Of a stretch of 64,000 nucleotides of DNA, positions 10,496 to 18,919 are shown piece after piece. How positions within the stretch are numbered: position 1 is the first letter of the stretch; each line of letters begins with the position of its first letter. Both the position numbers and the translations under genes were made by a program. The DNA is from Bifidobacterium erythrocebi. Lineage in GTDB: Bacteria > Actinomycetota > Actinomycetes > Actinomycetales > Bifidobacteriaceae. The notes beneath the pieces are model-generated. The model was given only the letters and a program-made list of their open reading frames with translations, was not told where the DNA came from and did no database searches. The stretch spans positions 248,001 to 312,000 of the forward strand of contig NZ_JAAIIF010000006.1 in assembly GCF_012932675.1 (NCBI RefSeq), read 5' to 3'.

Positions 10496-10524
10496 TTGAC
10501 AACGGTTGCACGACTGCTTACTAT
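10496..10524 (+). promoter_or_regulatory. sigma-70-type promoter of pilin paralogue 2
   Basis: TTGACA (10496-10501) and TACTAT (10519-10524) with a 17-base spacer: perfect -35, near-consensus -10, ideal spacing. It gives a 5' untranslated region of about 200 bases before the pilin start at 10730. Confidence 0.8.
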
Positions 10525-10530
10525 AAGAGC

Positions 10531-10729
10531 CATCAGTTCACAAGACTGAGGCGTTGCCCACAAGGGCAGGGCAAGGTGCTAAGAAGCCCACCGAAGGGCA
10601 TCTTGGCAAACAGGAGATTGACGCAGATTCCAATAGGGTATTCCGTGGGGGAAGCGCTGGTTGGATATGTCTGTTGTGTGGGACATGAATCTGCATCAGT
10701 CTCCGCTGGATTGGAGGGAAGAATCCAAT
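10531..10729 (+). promoter_or_regulatory. long structured 5' leader of pilin paralogue 2
   Basis: Two GC hairpins are visible: GCCC-ACAA-GGGC at 10556-10567 and AAGA-A-GCCC-ACCGAA-GGGC-A-TCTT at 10581-10604. The GCCC and GGGC arms are interchangeable, so the RNA could switch between pairings. The Shine-Dalgarno GGAGGG lies at the 3' end. I do not recognise a known riboswitch class. Confidence 0.45.
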
Positions 10730-11170
10730 ATGAAGAGTGTGCAGAATGCACTGAAGCGTCGCGCCAACGGTGAAAAGGGCTTCACCCTCGTCGAGCTGCT
10801 TGTCGTGGTCATCATCATCGGCATCCTTGCCGCCGTGGCCATCCCGATCTACCTGAACCAGCGCAAGGCCGCCTGGAACTCCGCCGCCCAGAGCGACGTG
10901 AAGAACGCCAGTGTGGTTATGGAAACCGTCATGACCAACCACAATGGTTCTCTGAATGGTGTTGATATTTCCGACTGCGCTAATGTTACCGGCAATGACT
11001 GCACTATCGATGACAATAAGATTTCCGTCAGTGACAAGGTCAATCTGAAGATTGCACAGGATCCTGACAATGCCAATGGCTATGTCATCACTGGCAAGAA
11101 TACCAGCGATGATAATTGCAAGACGTATGTGTATAAGTCCGCAACCGGCAAGATTGCTGAGCAAGAGTAA
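10730..11170 (+). CDS. type IV major-type pilin (paralogue 2)
   Basis: A 146-residue prepilin with leader MKSVQNALKRRANGEKG and mature start FTLVELLVVVIIIGILAAV, the canonical major pilin pattern (Phe+1, Glu+5). The helix continues as YLNQRKAAWNSAAQSDV. Three Cys in the C-terminal half (ISDCANVTGNDCTI and DNCKTYV) allow a disulfide loop. It has its own strong promoter, long leader and terminator, which suggests it is the most abundant subunit. The C-terminal half is richer in A/T and in Asn/Asp than its neighbour. Start Met at 10730 is chosen by homology to paralogue 1 and GGAGGG upstream; an upstream Met at 10661 lies within the leader. Confidence 0.92.
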   Translation: MKSVQNALKRRANGEKGFTLVELLVVVIIIGILAAVAIPIYLNQRKAAWNSAAQSDVKNASVVMETVMTNHNGSLNGVDISDCANVTGNDCTIDDNKISVSDKVNLKIAQDPDNANGYVITGKNTSDDNCKTYVYKSATGKIAEQE

Positions 11171-11200
11171 TCGCGTATCGCTGATTACCAATTAAGTTGA

Positions 11201-11235
11201 GGTGTCGGAGGCGAGTGATGCCTCCGACACCTTTT
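11201..11235 (+). terminator. terminator after pilin paralogue 2
   Basis: A perfect 12-base-pair stem GGTGTCGGAGGC/GCCTCCGACACC with a 7-base loop and TTTT, 30 bases after the pilin stop. Partial read-through would feed pilC and the genes behind it. Confidence 0.92.
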
Positions 11236-11283
11236 CATATTCACAGCATATTTTGTACGCCATTCGGTAACTGAGGGGAATTC

Positions 11284-12564
11284 ATGGCCAAGGCACAGGC
11301 GCAGGCGCCAATGCAGCAGAACACCACGCAGAAGTGGAAGTACAAGGGTGTCTCTCCCGACGGCACCAAGCAGATGAAAGGCACCATCGAGGCCAACTCG
11401 CGCGATCAGGCCGTGGCGCGCATCACCCAGATGGGTGCCATCCCCACCGAACTGGTGAACCTCTCCGAAGGCACCGGCCTCAACAAGAACATCGAACTCA
11501 AGGGCTTCGCCAAACTGCCCTCCAAAAAGGACTTCGCCGTCACTTCGCGCCAGCTCGCCACCATGGTCGCGGCCGGCGTCTCGCTCATCCGCGCGCTGAA
11601 CATCGTCATCGAGCAGACCCGCAACGAGAAGCTGCGCAACGCGCTGGCGGAATGCGCCGCCAAGATCGAGGCCGGCTCATCCTTCTCCGAGGCCATGGAA
11701 GAGAACGAGGACGACATCTTCCCGCCCGTCATGGTGTATATGGTCCGCGCCGGCGAAACCGGCGGCTTCCTCGACAAATCGCTCATCACCGTGGCCGACA
11801 GCTTCGAGGCCGACGTGCGCCTGCAAGGCCAGATCAAATCCGCACTGGCCTACCCGGTAGTGGTGCTCTGCATCGCCCTGGCGCTGGTCGCCGTCATGCT
11901 GCTCACCATCGTCCCCATGTTCGACAATATGTACAAGTCCATGAACGCCACACTGCCGGTCATCACGCAGATCATGGTGGCCATGGGCAAGGTAGCCCCC
12001 GTGGCCATCCCGCTGGTCGTCGTGGGGCTCATCGCGTTCTTCATGTTCTGGCGGCGCAACCGCAACAAGGACTTCATCCGCTCCTGGTGGGAGCCGTTCC
12101 TGCTCAAGGCGCCCGTGTTCGGCAAGCTCAACACCAACGTGGCCCTGGCGCGCTTCTGCAACAACTTCTCGTCCATGCTCGCCTCCGGCGTGCCGATCCT
12201 CAACGCCCTGGACATCGTGGGCTCCACCTCCGGCAACTACGTGCTCGACACCGCATCCAAGCGCGTCTCCAACCTGGTGGAACGCGGCTATCGCCTTTCC
12301 GACAGCATGGCGAGCGAAAGCGTGTTCCCCATGATGCTCACCCAGATGGTCTCCATCGGCGAGGATTCCGGCGCCATCGATCAGATGCTCGCCAGCGCCG
12401 GCAAAGCCTACGACGAGGAGGCGCAGTCCATGGCCAAGCAGCTCACCTCGCTGCTCGAACCGCTCATGATCCTGGTGCTCGGCGTGGTGGTCGGCTTTAT
12501 GGTGCTAGGCCTGTACATGCCGATGTTCTCCATGTTCGACGCCATGAACGCCACCGGCGCCTGA
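11284..12564 (+). CDS. pilC: type IV pilus inner-membrane platform protein PilC/GspF
   Basis: A 426-residue membrane protein that couples PilB/PilT motion to pilin insertion. It has the duplicated GspF domain: first copy about residues 80-200 (FAVTSRQLATMVAAGVSLIR, MVRAGETGG), second about 285-405 (ARFCNNFSSMLASGVPIL, MVSIGEDSG). Three membrane segments are visible near residues 195-220, 240-262 and 395-418. GAGGGGA precedes the start. It follows the pilin 2 terminator and leads the assembly gene run pilC-pilX-pilD-pilM-pilN-pilO. Confidence 0.95.
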   Translation: MAKAQAQAPMQQNTTQKWKYKGVSPDGTKQMKGTIEANSRDQAVARITQMGAIPTELVNLSEGTGLNKNIELKGFAKLPSKKDFAVTSRQLATMVAAGVSLIRALNIVIEQTRNEKLRNALAECAAKIEAGSSFSEAMEENEDDIFPPVMVYMVRAGETGGFLDKSLITVADSFEADVRLQGQIKSALAYPVVVLCIALALVAVMLLTIVPMFDNMYKSMNATLPVITQIMVAMGKVAPVAIPLVVVGLIAFFMFWRRNRNKDFIRSWWEPFLLKAPVFGKLNTNVALARFCNNFSSMLASGVPILNALDIVGSTSGNYVLDTASKRVSNLVERGYRLSDSMASESVFPMMLTQMVSIGEDSGAIDQMLASAGKAYDEEAQSMAKQLTSLLEPLMILVLGVVVGFMVLGLYMPMFSMFDAMNATGA

Positions 12565-12582
12565 CGGCTGAGGGAAGGAACC

Positions 12583-15030
12583 ATGAAGAATTCACAGCTT
12601 TGGGCAACACTGAACAAACGCTACCGCGCACGCCTTCGCGCCTGCGTGGGGGAGCAGGGTGCCGCCATGCTTATGGCCATCATGTTCGTGATGGTGGTGC
12701 TTGCCACCTCATCGCTGGTGTTAAGCGTGCTGTTCGCGCAGGCCTTGCCTTACAAGAACAACAGGGCCAACGCCCAGGCCGGCTACGCCGCCGAATCCGG
12801 GCTCGAAGCCGCATTGAGCTTCCTGCGTGAGGCCGAAGCCGGCGGCAGCGCCTCCGCCCTGCTGCCCACAACCATTGCCGACAAGGGCGCCGCCGCCAAG
12901 GACGAGCAGTTCACCAAAACCGCGGGCGGCAGCGTGCTGCTCAACAACGTCGCCGTGAACGCGGGCACCGCCAACGCCAGCTCCATCGCCTACGCGCCGG
13001 CGAACATGTCGTACAAGGTGGAGATCGCCTACTTCGACGGCGACCCCGACGCCAGCGGCACCAGCCAGATCACCACCGCCAGCGGGCTGAGCGGCGTGAA
13101 ATACGCCGTGGCCAAATCCTACGGCTACATCAACCGTTACCCGAACGGCCGCTCCGGCACCGAAGCCAGCCCCATGCGCGTCATGCGAGCCGTCTACAAG
13201 TTCGAACAGCAGACCGTCACGCCGCCCACCCCGCCTACGCCGCCCGTTCCGTCCGGCGGTGGCGGCCGCATCGGCATGGGCTTCTACGCGGCGGCCCCGT
13301 ACAACGGGCGTATGGACAACCAGCCGACATGGAAGAACATCACCAAGCCCGACTTCGACACCGATGACAATCCGACTGGCGAGGTCAAATATGCCAACGG
13401 TTCGGGCACCTCGGGCGGCTCCGACGCCATCTCCTCGTCCAGTGTGATGAACCCGGTGAACCAGACCTGCATGCTGGCCACCACCGAGGTGATCACCAAG
13501 GCGGAGACGCTCGATAAGATGGTCGACCCCTCCGGCATGCCGCAGGCCGGTTCCATGCTGATCGTCATCCCGCAGGCGCACAAGACCAGCAGCAGCGACA
13601 GCACCGTGCGCTATACCGAACAATGCAAGGCCAACGGCAAATACTCCAAGCTCAACACGTGGGTGTACTGGACCGACAACACCATCCGCCCCGCATCCGA
13701 CATGTCGCTGTGCGTCACCGGTGCCAATACCGACAACGCCAATATCGGCGGCGGCATCGCAGCCCCGGCCACCCTGCAGAAGTGCGGCACATCCTACGGC
13801 GTGAACGTCGCCGGTCAGACCGACTACTACACCAACACCGGTGATGACGGGCCGCAGCAGAAGGAGAAGCGCGATCCCAACAGCACGCTTAACCAGTACC
13901 AGAAGTGGGCGTTCTACAACGGCTTCATCAATGCCGGGTACTTCAACGAGCTGTCCTCGGTGCAAAGCGAGGCCGCGAAATACGATAAGGAGCTGCCCGA
14001 ATCGAAGGGCTTCTCCGTAGGCGGTGTGCAGAAACAGAAGAAGACCCGCTTCCAGGTACTGGAGGTGTCGACCAGCGTGAATCCCGGTCAGGATCTGAGA
14101 TACCTGAGCGGCGGTCACTGGGCGTCCAACATCGACGACTTCGCCAACCTGCAGGTGCGTTTCCTCGGCGCTTCGAAGTGGAACCAAGCCGCCGACGTGA
14201 CCGCATGGTTCGACGTGGCCGGCGATATGGAGAACGCCACCGCATCCTTCGGCCAGGCCGGCGAGGCCGGTGCCGCCACCCAGCAGATGGTGAACGAGAC
14301 CTCCGGATTCTGCCTGTCCACCTCCGCCGACGGCAACGACACCTACACCGACACCTGCCATGTGAAGTCCGGCGACTTCAACCCGTACTGCTACAAGAAG
14401 ACGCTGACCGGCAACCCCGCGAACCAGGATTCCGACCTGTTCGCCACGGACTACTGCACCGTCACCGACCATAACGAGGCCGCGCCGGACGATCACGCCG
14501 AATACGAGGAGGACACCTCCGCCACCGGCTCCGGCCACCCGACCAAGATCTGGAAGAGCGTGAACGGTGCGAAGAAGTACTTCGCACTCGACGGCGACAA
14601 GCTCAGACTCGTCGACAGCGAGGGTGCCGGAACGACCTTCACCCGGTACAACAGCAAGGCCGCCAACAAGAACGACCAGGGCACCTTCCAAGCCGAGGTC
14701 ACTAGCTCCGACGGCAGCAAGTCGATAATGTGCCTCACCGAGATCTACCCCGGCGACAAGATCGGCGGCACGCCGGCATACGCACGCACCGACGGCAAGC
14801 CGGACATCAGAATGGCCGCCTGCGGATCGTCCACCGATTACCTGGACCGTTCCATCAAATCGCAGGTGTGGAACGCATCCGTGCAATGGGACGGCGGCGG
14901 CTCGGGCGGCGGTGCCAGCACCGGCGGCTCGTCCGGCAGCAGCGGTTCCGGCAGCACCACGCACGAAGTCTCCCAGTACAAGGGCTACGTGACCTCCAAG
15001 GAGGTCGGCACCTCCTACACGGGCTGGTGA
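12583..15030 (+). CDS. large PilX-like pseudopilin, possible pilus-tip adhesin
   Basis: An 815-residue protein. Residues 24-60 read GEQG/AAMLMAIMFVMVVLATSS, a prepilin-like signal without the Glu+5, as in PilX/GspK tip subunits. A PilX-type segment follows (YAAESGLEAALSF). Residues about 208-226 form a Pro/Thr/Gly linker (PPTPPTPPVPSGGGG), after which a domain of some 560 residues with many aromatic residues and Cys follows. A Gly/Ser-rich stretch lies before the C-terminal KGYVTSKEVGTSYTGW. PilX proteins are normally about 200 residues, so the added domain is unusual and could bind a surface ligand (inference). It lies 18 bases after pilC and 4 bases before pilD. Confidence 0.75.
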   Translation: MKNSQLWATLNKRYRARLRACVGEQGAAMLMAIMFVMVVLATSSLVLSVLFAQALPYKNNRANAQAGYAAESGLEAALSFLREAEAGGSASALLPTTIADKGAAAKDEQFTKTAGGSVLLNNVAVNAGTANASSIAYAPANMSYKVEIAYFDGDPDASGTSQITTASGLSGVKYAVAKSYGYINRYPNGRSGTEASPMRVMRAVYKFEQQTVTPPTPPTPPVPSGGGGRIGMGFYAAAPYNGRMDNQPTWKNITKPDFDTDDNPTGEVKYANGSGTSGGSDAISSSSVMNPVNQTCMLATTEVITKAETLDKMVDPSGMPQAGSMLIVIPQAHKTSSSDSTVRYTEQCKANGKYSKLNTWVYWTDNTIRPASDMSLCVTGANTDNANIGGGIAAPATLQKCGTSYGVNVAGQTDYYTNTGDDGPQQKEKRDPNSTLNQYQKWAFYNGFINAGYFNELSSVQSEAAKYDKELPESKGFSVGGVQKQKKTRFQVLEVSTSVNPGQDLRYLSGGHWASNIDDFANLQVRFLGASKWNQAADVTAWFDVAGDMENATASFGQAGEAGAATQQMVNETSGFCLSTSADGNDTYTDTCHVKSGDFNPYCYKKTLTGNPANQDSDLFATDYCTVTDHNEAAPDDHAEYEEDTSATGSGHPTKIWKSVNGAKKYFALDGDKLRLVDSEGAGTTFTRYNSKAANKNDQGTFQAEVTSSDGSKSIMCLTEIYPGDKIGGTPAYARTDGKPDIRMAACGSSTDYLDRSIKSQVWNASVQWDGGGSGGGASTGGSSGSSGSGSTTHEVSQYKGYVTSKEVGTSYTGW

Positions 15031-15034
15031 TCGC

Positions 15035-15871
15035 ATGAACACGCAACCGCATCTACTGCTCGACACGACCACCGCCGTGGTGGTGCTGGTCGCCGCGCTG
15101 GTGATCGGCGCCATCATCGGATCCTTCCTCAACGTGGTGATCTGGCGCGTGCCGAACCACATCAGCATCGTGAACCCGAAGCGTAGTTTCTGCCCCAACT
15201 GCAAGGCGCAGATCGCGTGGTACGACAACATCCCCGTCATCTCCTGGCTGGTGCTCGGCGCGAAATGCCGCCACTGCAAGGAGCCCATCGCCGTGCGCTA
15301 CCCGCTGGTCGAAAGCCTGACCGGCGTGGCCTTCGTGGCGGTGATGGCAGGGGGAGTGTTCGGCCTGTACGAGCCGTGGGCGCTGCCGGCGCTGTTCTTC
15401 TTCGCCGCGGTCTCGATCGTGGTGGCGTTCATCGACCTTGACCATCACCTCATCCTGAACGTCATCATCTACCCGAGTCTGGGCATCGGTGCCGTGCTGC
15501 TGGCATTGGCCTCGCTGCTCACCGGGGACTGGATGCGCATGGTGCATGCGGTCATCGGCGCGGTGGTGCTTGGTGCGTTCTACCTGCTGCTCGCCCTCGT
15601 GTGGGCCGGCGGCATGGGCGGCGGTGACATCAAACTCGCCGTGCTCATCGGCCTTATGCTCGGTTGGCTCGGCTGGCCGCAGCTCATCGTCGGCGCTTTC
15701 GCCGCGTTCTTCGTCGGCGGCATCGTCAGCATCGTGCTGCTCGCCCTGCACAAGGTCAAGCTGCGCGGCGGCATCCCGTTCGGCCCGTCCATGGTGGTCG
15801 GTGCCTGGATCGGCGTCTTCGCCGGAGCGCTTATCGCCAACTGGTATCTGCAGATTTCGGGCCTCGCCTAG
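15035..15871 (+). CDS. pilD: prepilin peptidase / N-methyltransferase PilD
   Basis: A 278-residue integral membrane aspartic peptidase that removes prepilin leaders and methylates the new N-terminus. The N-terminal domain has GSFLNVVIWRVP and the zinc-binding pairs CPNC and CRHC. The catalytic Asp residues lie in FIDLDHH and GGGDIKLA. About seven hydrophobic segments are visible. It starts 4 bases after the PilX-like stop, so it is translationally coupled. Its substrates are the five prepilin-like proteins upstream. Confidence 0.95.
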   Translation: MNTQPHLLLDTTTAVVVLVAALVIGAIIGSFLNVVIWRVPNHISIVNPKRSFCPNCKAQIAWYDNIPVISWLVLGAKCRHCKEPIAVRYPLVESLTGVAFVAVMAGGVFGLYEPWALPALFFFAAVSIVVAFIDLDHHLILNVIIYPSLGIGAVLLALASLLTGDWMRMVHAVIGAVVLGAFYLLLALVWAGGMGGGDIKLAVLIGLMLGWLGWPQLIVGAFAAFFVGGIVSIVLLALHKVKLRGGIPFGPSMVVGAWIGVFAGALIANWYLQISGLA

Positions 15872-15894
15872 AGCCCACAACAAGAGGAGAGTCC

Positions 15895-16941
15895 ATGAGA
15901 GCTATCTCAATCCTGGCGTTGTCCAACGACGCCATACGCGCGGCGGTCATTGCCGACCCCTACTCGGCGCACCCCACCATCAAGCACTTCCAGGTGTTCG
16001 CCCTGCCCAACGGCACGGTGGTGGACGGCGAAGTCGTCGACGAAACCGCCGTCAAGGGCCTGCTGGAAACGCTCGTCAAGCGCTTCAAGTACCCGCGCGA
16101 AGACACCGCGCTGCTGTATTCCAGCCGTCGCATGGTCTTCCGTGAGGCCGACTTCCCATACATGGCGCTTGACGACCTGCGCGCCACCCTGCCGTTCCAG
16201 GCGAAAAGCCTGATTCCGCTGCCGGTGGACGAATCCGTGCTGGACTTCGTGCCGCTGTCGTTGGAGGAAGGCGACCAGGGGCAGATGCTTCACGGTCTGA
16301 TCGTCGCCACGCTGCGCGCCGGCCTGGAGAAGACCGCCCGCATCATCGAGGACTCGGGATTCGTCGTCACCTCCATCGACGCGGCGCCGTTCGCGCTGTC
16401 CCGCCTGTTCGGAGACCCGAACCAGGAGAAGATCGAAGCCGTGGTGAACGTGGGCAGCAACAGCACCGACGTGATCGTGCTCGACCACGGCAAGCCCGCA
16501 TACCTGCGCGTCGTGCCCTCCGGCACCGACGATCTGACCGACGCCGTGGCCAACGCGCTCAACATCTCCTTCGAGGACGCCGAGCAGATCAAGCAGCGCA
16601 TCGGCCTGCAGAACGTGGTCGGCGACGAACGCCTCGAAAAGGCCGAAGAGGTCATTCGAGAGACAGCCGCCCAGCTGATCGTCGGCATCCGCAACACCCT
16701 GAACTACTACACCAGCGACCATGACGGCTCCAATATCGAAGGCATCATCCTCACCGGCATCGGATCGCAGCTCGAAGGCTTCCCGTCCGTGCTCGCCAGC
16801 TCCACCGGCAAGGTGGTGCGCATCGGCGACCCGTTCGAGAAATTCAAGCTGACCAAGGAAGTCAGGAAGCAAGACATCATGATGCACGCGACCGACGTGG
16901 CCGCGATGCTCGGACTCGTAATCGGAAAGAGGGCACGATGA
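15895..16941 (+). CDS. pilM: type IV pilus assembly actin-like protein PilM
   Basis: A 348-residue cytoplasmic actin-fold ATPase (FtsA-like). Signs are the phosphate-binding pattern VVNVGSNSTDVIVLDHG, the region around RVVPSGTDDLTDAVA, and the second phosphate loop ILTGIGSQLEGF. PilM binds the N-terminal tail of PilN and links the membrane complex to the ATPases. Start MRAISILAL at 15895 has AGAGGAG before it; an earlier in-frame ATG lies within pilD and was rejected. The stop overlaps pilN by 4 bases (ATGA). Confidence 0.9.
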   Translation: MRAISILALSNDAIRAAVIADPYSAHPTIKHFQVFALPNGTVVDGEVVDETAVKGLLETLVKRFKYPREDTALLYSSRRMVFREADFPYMALDDLRATLPFQAKSLIPLPVDESVLDFVPLSLEEGDQGQMLHGLIVATLRAGLEKTARIIEDSGFVVTSIDAAPFALSRLFGDPNQEKIEAVVNVGSNSTDVIVLDHGKPAYLRVVPSGTDDLTDAVANALNISFEDAEQIKQRIGLQNVVGDERLEKAEEVIRETAAQLIVGIRNTLNYYTSDHDGSNIEGIILTGIGSQLEGFPSVLASSTGKVVRIGDPFEKFKLTKEVRKQDIMMHATDVAAMLGLVIGKRAR

Positions 16942-17951
16942 GCAGGGACAGGGGAGAGAAAACCCGGCGCACCAGCAGTTCCAAGAACAAGACGAAGGCG
17001 CAGAAGCCGGCCAAGAACCAGCGCGGCAAGCGCGGGGGCGAGGAAGGCAAGGAGGAGAAGACCTCGATTCTGTCAATGGACTTCTCCGACATCGGCCAGG
17101 CGCTGAAGCGCGGCAGCGGCAAGCGCAGCGGCAAGGCGGAGACCCCGGACCAATGGGTCATGCGCGCCAACCTGATGCCGAAGTCGATCATCGCGCTGAA
17201 CCGTGATCGAGCCATCAAATACCTGCTCGCCTACGTGCTGGGCGCCGTGCTGATCGCCGCGATCGTTGTCACCGGCGTGATGATGGCGCAGGTCGGCCTT
17301 GCCAACCACCGTACCGACAAGGCGCAGGAGCATTCCATCGCATTGCAGAAGGAACGCGCCAAGTACAAGGACGTGGAGGACACGCTGAACCTGCTGTCCG
17401 ACGGCCAGGTGGCGCGAGTCTCCATGCTGTACGACGAAGTCGACTGGTACAAGGTGGCGGACGGGCTCAACGGCGCGCTGCCGGCAAACGGCAAATACAC
17501 CAACCTCAAGCTCAGCGAATACCAGTTGGGCGGCGACAACAGCAACCAGAGCTCCTCGTCCAGCAGCGACAACGCCTCCTCCGTGTGGGCGTCCAAGGGC
17601 GTGATTTCCGTCGACTTCACCGTGCAGTCGCCCGACTTCGTATCCGCCGAGGCGTTCATCTCGAACTTCTCGCACATCAACGGCTACATGACCGGCGACG
17701 TGAGCTCCATCACCAACGGGTCCGACAGCAACCAGGGCTACACCTACACCGGCACCGTGTCCATCGATCTGACGGACAACACCACCTCGCGAAGCGACAA
17801 CTCCGCAGGCGCCGACGACTCCCACCGCGCACTGCTCAAGAAGCTGCGCGAAAACCTCACCCAGACCGCAAGCGGCGCCGCAACCGGCAACGCGAGCGCG
17901 TCGAGCGGCACCTCGTCCAATTCGTCCAGTTCATCGGGTTCGTCCAACTGA
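16938..17951 (+). CDS. pilN: PilN-like membrane protein of the pilus alignment complex
   Basis: A 337-residue bitopic protein. The cytoplasmic part (about 95 residues, very basic at first) ends with ANLMPKSI, which matches the INLLP motif by which PilN binds PilM. One membrane helix follows (LLAYVLGAVLIAAIVVTGVMM), then a short coiled coil and an extracellular alpha/beta domain. Ser/Asn-rich stretches lie around residues 195-215 and at the C-terminus (residues 310-337). It is longer than usual PilN (about 200) owing to the basic N-terminus and Ser-rich tail. Identity rests on place between pilM and pilO plus topology. Confidence 0.82.
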   Translation: MSRDRGEKTRRTSSSKNKTKAQKPAKNQRGKRGGEEGKEEKTSILSMDFSDIGQALKRGSGKRSGKAETPDQWVMRANLMPKSIIALNRDRAIKYLLAYVLGAVLIAAIVVTGVMMAQVGLANHRTDKAQEHSIALQKERAKYKDVEDTLNLLSDGQVARVSMLYDEVDWYKVADGLNGALPANGKYTNLKLSEYQLGGDNSNQSSSSSSDNASSVWASKGVISVDFTVQSPDFVSAEAFISNFSHINGYMTGDVSSITNGSDSNQGYTYTGTVSIDLTDNTTSRSDNSAGADDSHRALLKKLRENLTQTASGAATGNASASSGTSSNSSSSSGSSN

Positions 17952-17988
17952 CGCCGGCCCAATCGATTCAACGGAAGCGTGAACAACC

Positions 17989-18600
17989 ATGAATCTCAAC
18001 AAGCATAGAATCGCATGGATCGGCCTTGCCGTCGGCATTGTGCTGGTCATACTCATCACCTGGATGGCCGGCGTCTCGCCCTGTCTCGACAAGATCCACA
18101 GCGCGGACGAGCAGACCGCGCAGATCGAGGCGCAGAACGAGAAGACGCAGAAGAAGATAGACCAGCTCATGATCGCCAGCGAGACCATGACCATCCAGCG
18201 CGCCCGCTTGAAGCAGCTACAAAGCCAGCTGCCGGCGAACTTCGACCAGTCGGCGTTCATCACCGCGCTCGACCGTTCGGCCGCCGGTACCGGCGTGAGC
18301 ATCAAGTCCGTCACCTTCGACGACGCCGTCGAGGCCACGCTGCCGGCGCAGGCGCAGAAGGGCATCGTGGCCGGCCATCTGGTCGAGGTCCCGCTGACCA
18401 TCACCGCATCCGGCAGCTACGACGCCATGCGCGCGTTCGTCGACTCCGTGCAGAAGATCGAGCGTATCTCCGTGCCGAACACTGTGACCTACAGCATCGA
18501 CAAGGACGGCGACGATACCAAGAACAGCGTCGTGCTCGAATGCAACATCTGGTCGATGATGCTCGGCGGATCCTCGGAGGAGAACAAGGCGAACGGCTGA
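17989..18600 (+). CDS. pilO: PilO-like membrane protein of the pilus alignment complex
   Basis: A 203-residue bitopic protein: short cytoplasmic tail, one membrane helix (IAWIGLAVGIVLVILITWMAG), a coiled coil (residues about 38-80) and a ferredoxin-like extracellular domain (LVEVPLTITASGSYDAMRAF) typical of PilO. It pairs with PilN. Start at 17989 follows GGAAG. It ends the locus; PilP and the PilQ secretin, which follow pilO in Gram-negatives, are absent. Confidence 0.85.
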   Translation: MNLNKHRIAWIGLAVGIVLVILITWMAGVSPCLDKIHSADEQTAQIEAQNEKTQKKIDQLMIASETMTIQRARLKQLQSQLPANFDQSAFITALDRSAAGTGVSIKSVTFDDAVEATLPAQAQKGIVAGHLVEVPLTITASGSYDAMRAFVDSVQKIERISVPNTVTYSIDKDGDDTKNSVVLECNIWSMMLGGSSEENKANG

Positions 18601-18670
18601 TCCGCTCCGTGCGGTGATGCCGATTCACCGATCCAATCCAATCATTCATTCCATTCACCTGTGTATCCCA

Positions 18671-18724
18671 AGCACCCGGGCCGTCGATGCCGAGTCTCTT
18701 TCGGCTTGGCGGCTCGGGTGCTTT
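18671..18724 (+). terminator. terminator of the pilus operon
   Basis: Stem AGCACCCGGGCCG (18671-18683) pairs with CGGCTCGGGTGCT (18710-18722) with one wobble, followed by TTT. It lies about 70 bases after pilO and ends the assembly transcript. Confidence 0.85.
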
Positions 18725-18919
18725 CATGCGGCCTGGCATCGATCGCCGGGCCGTGAAACGCGGCATGGTCACTTCCTCATGCGGGCAGGACGCATGGCGA
18801 TTCCATGATGACCACACGGCCTTGTGCATTCGTTGTCACCCGGCCGTGCGGAAGTCAGCGCATAACGGTAGGCTTGCCGCTTGTAAAGACCCCAAACCGT
18901 TCAAACCAGAAGGTGCATT
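18725..18919. other. region upstream of glyS, no gene seen
   Basis: With the pilO tail and the terminator this makes a gap of about 320 bases. The glyS promoter must lie here, but no convincing -35/-10 pair was seen. No small ORF with a ribosome site. Confidence 0.4.

Noticed and set aside
10531..10729. c-di-GMP riboswitch before pilin 2
   Set aside because: GGCAAAC and GACGCA occur, but the GAAA tetraloop, receptor and order of the known classes are missing. Kept only as an unknown structured leader.
12721..15288. 855-residue open frame antisense to the PilX-like gene
   Set aside because: High GC with C/G third positions opens antisense frames. It lacks a ribosome site and family signs, while the plus-strand frame has a prepilin start and joins pilC and pilD.
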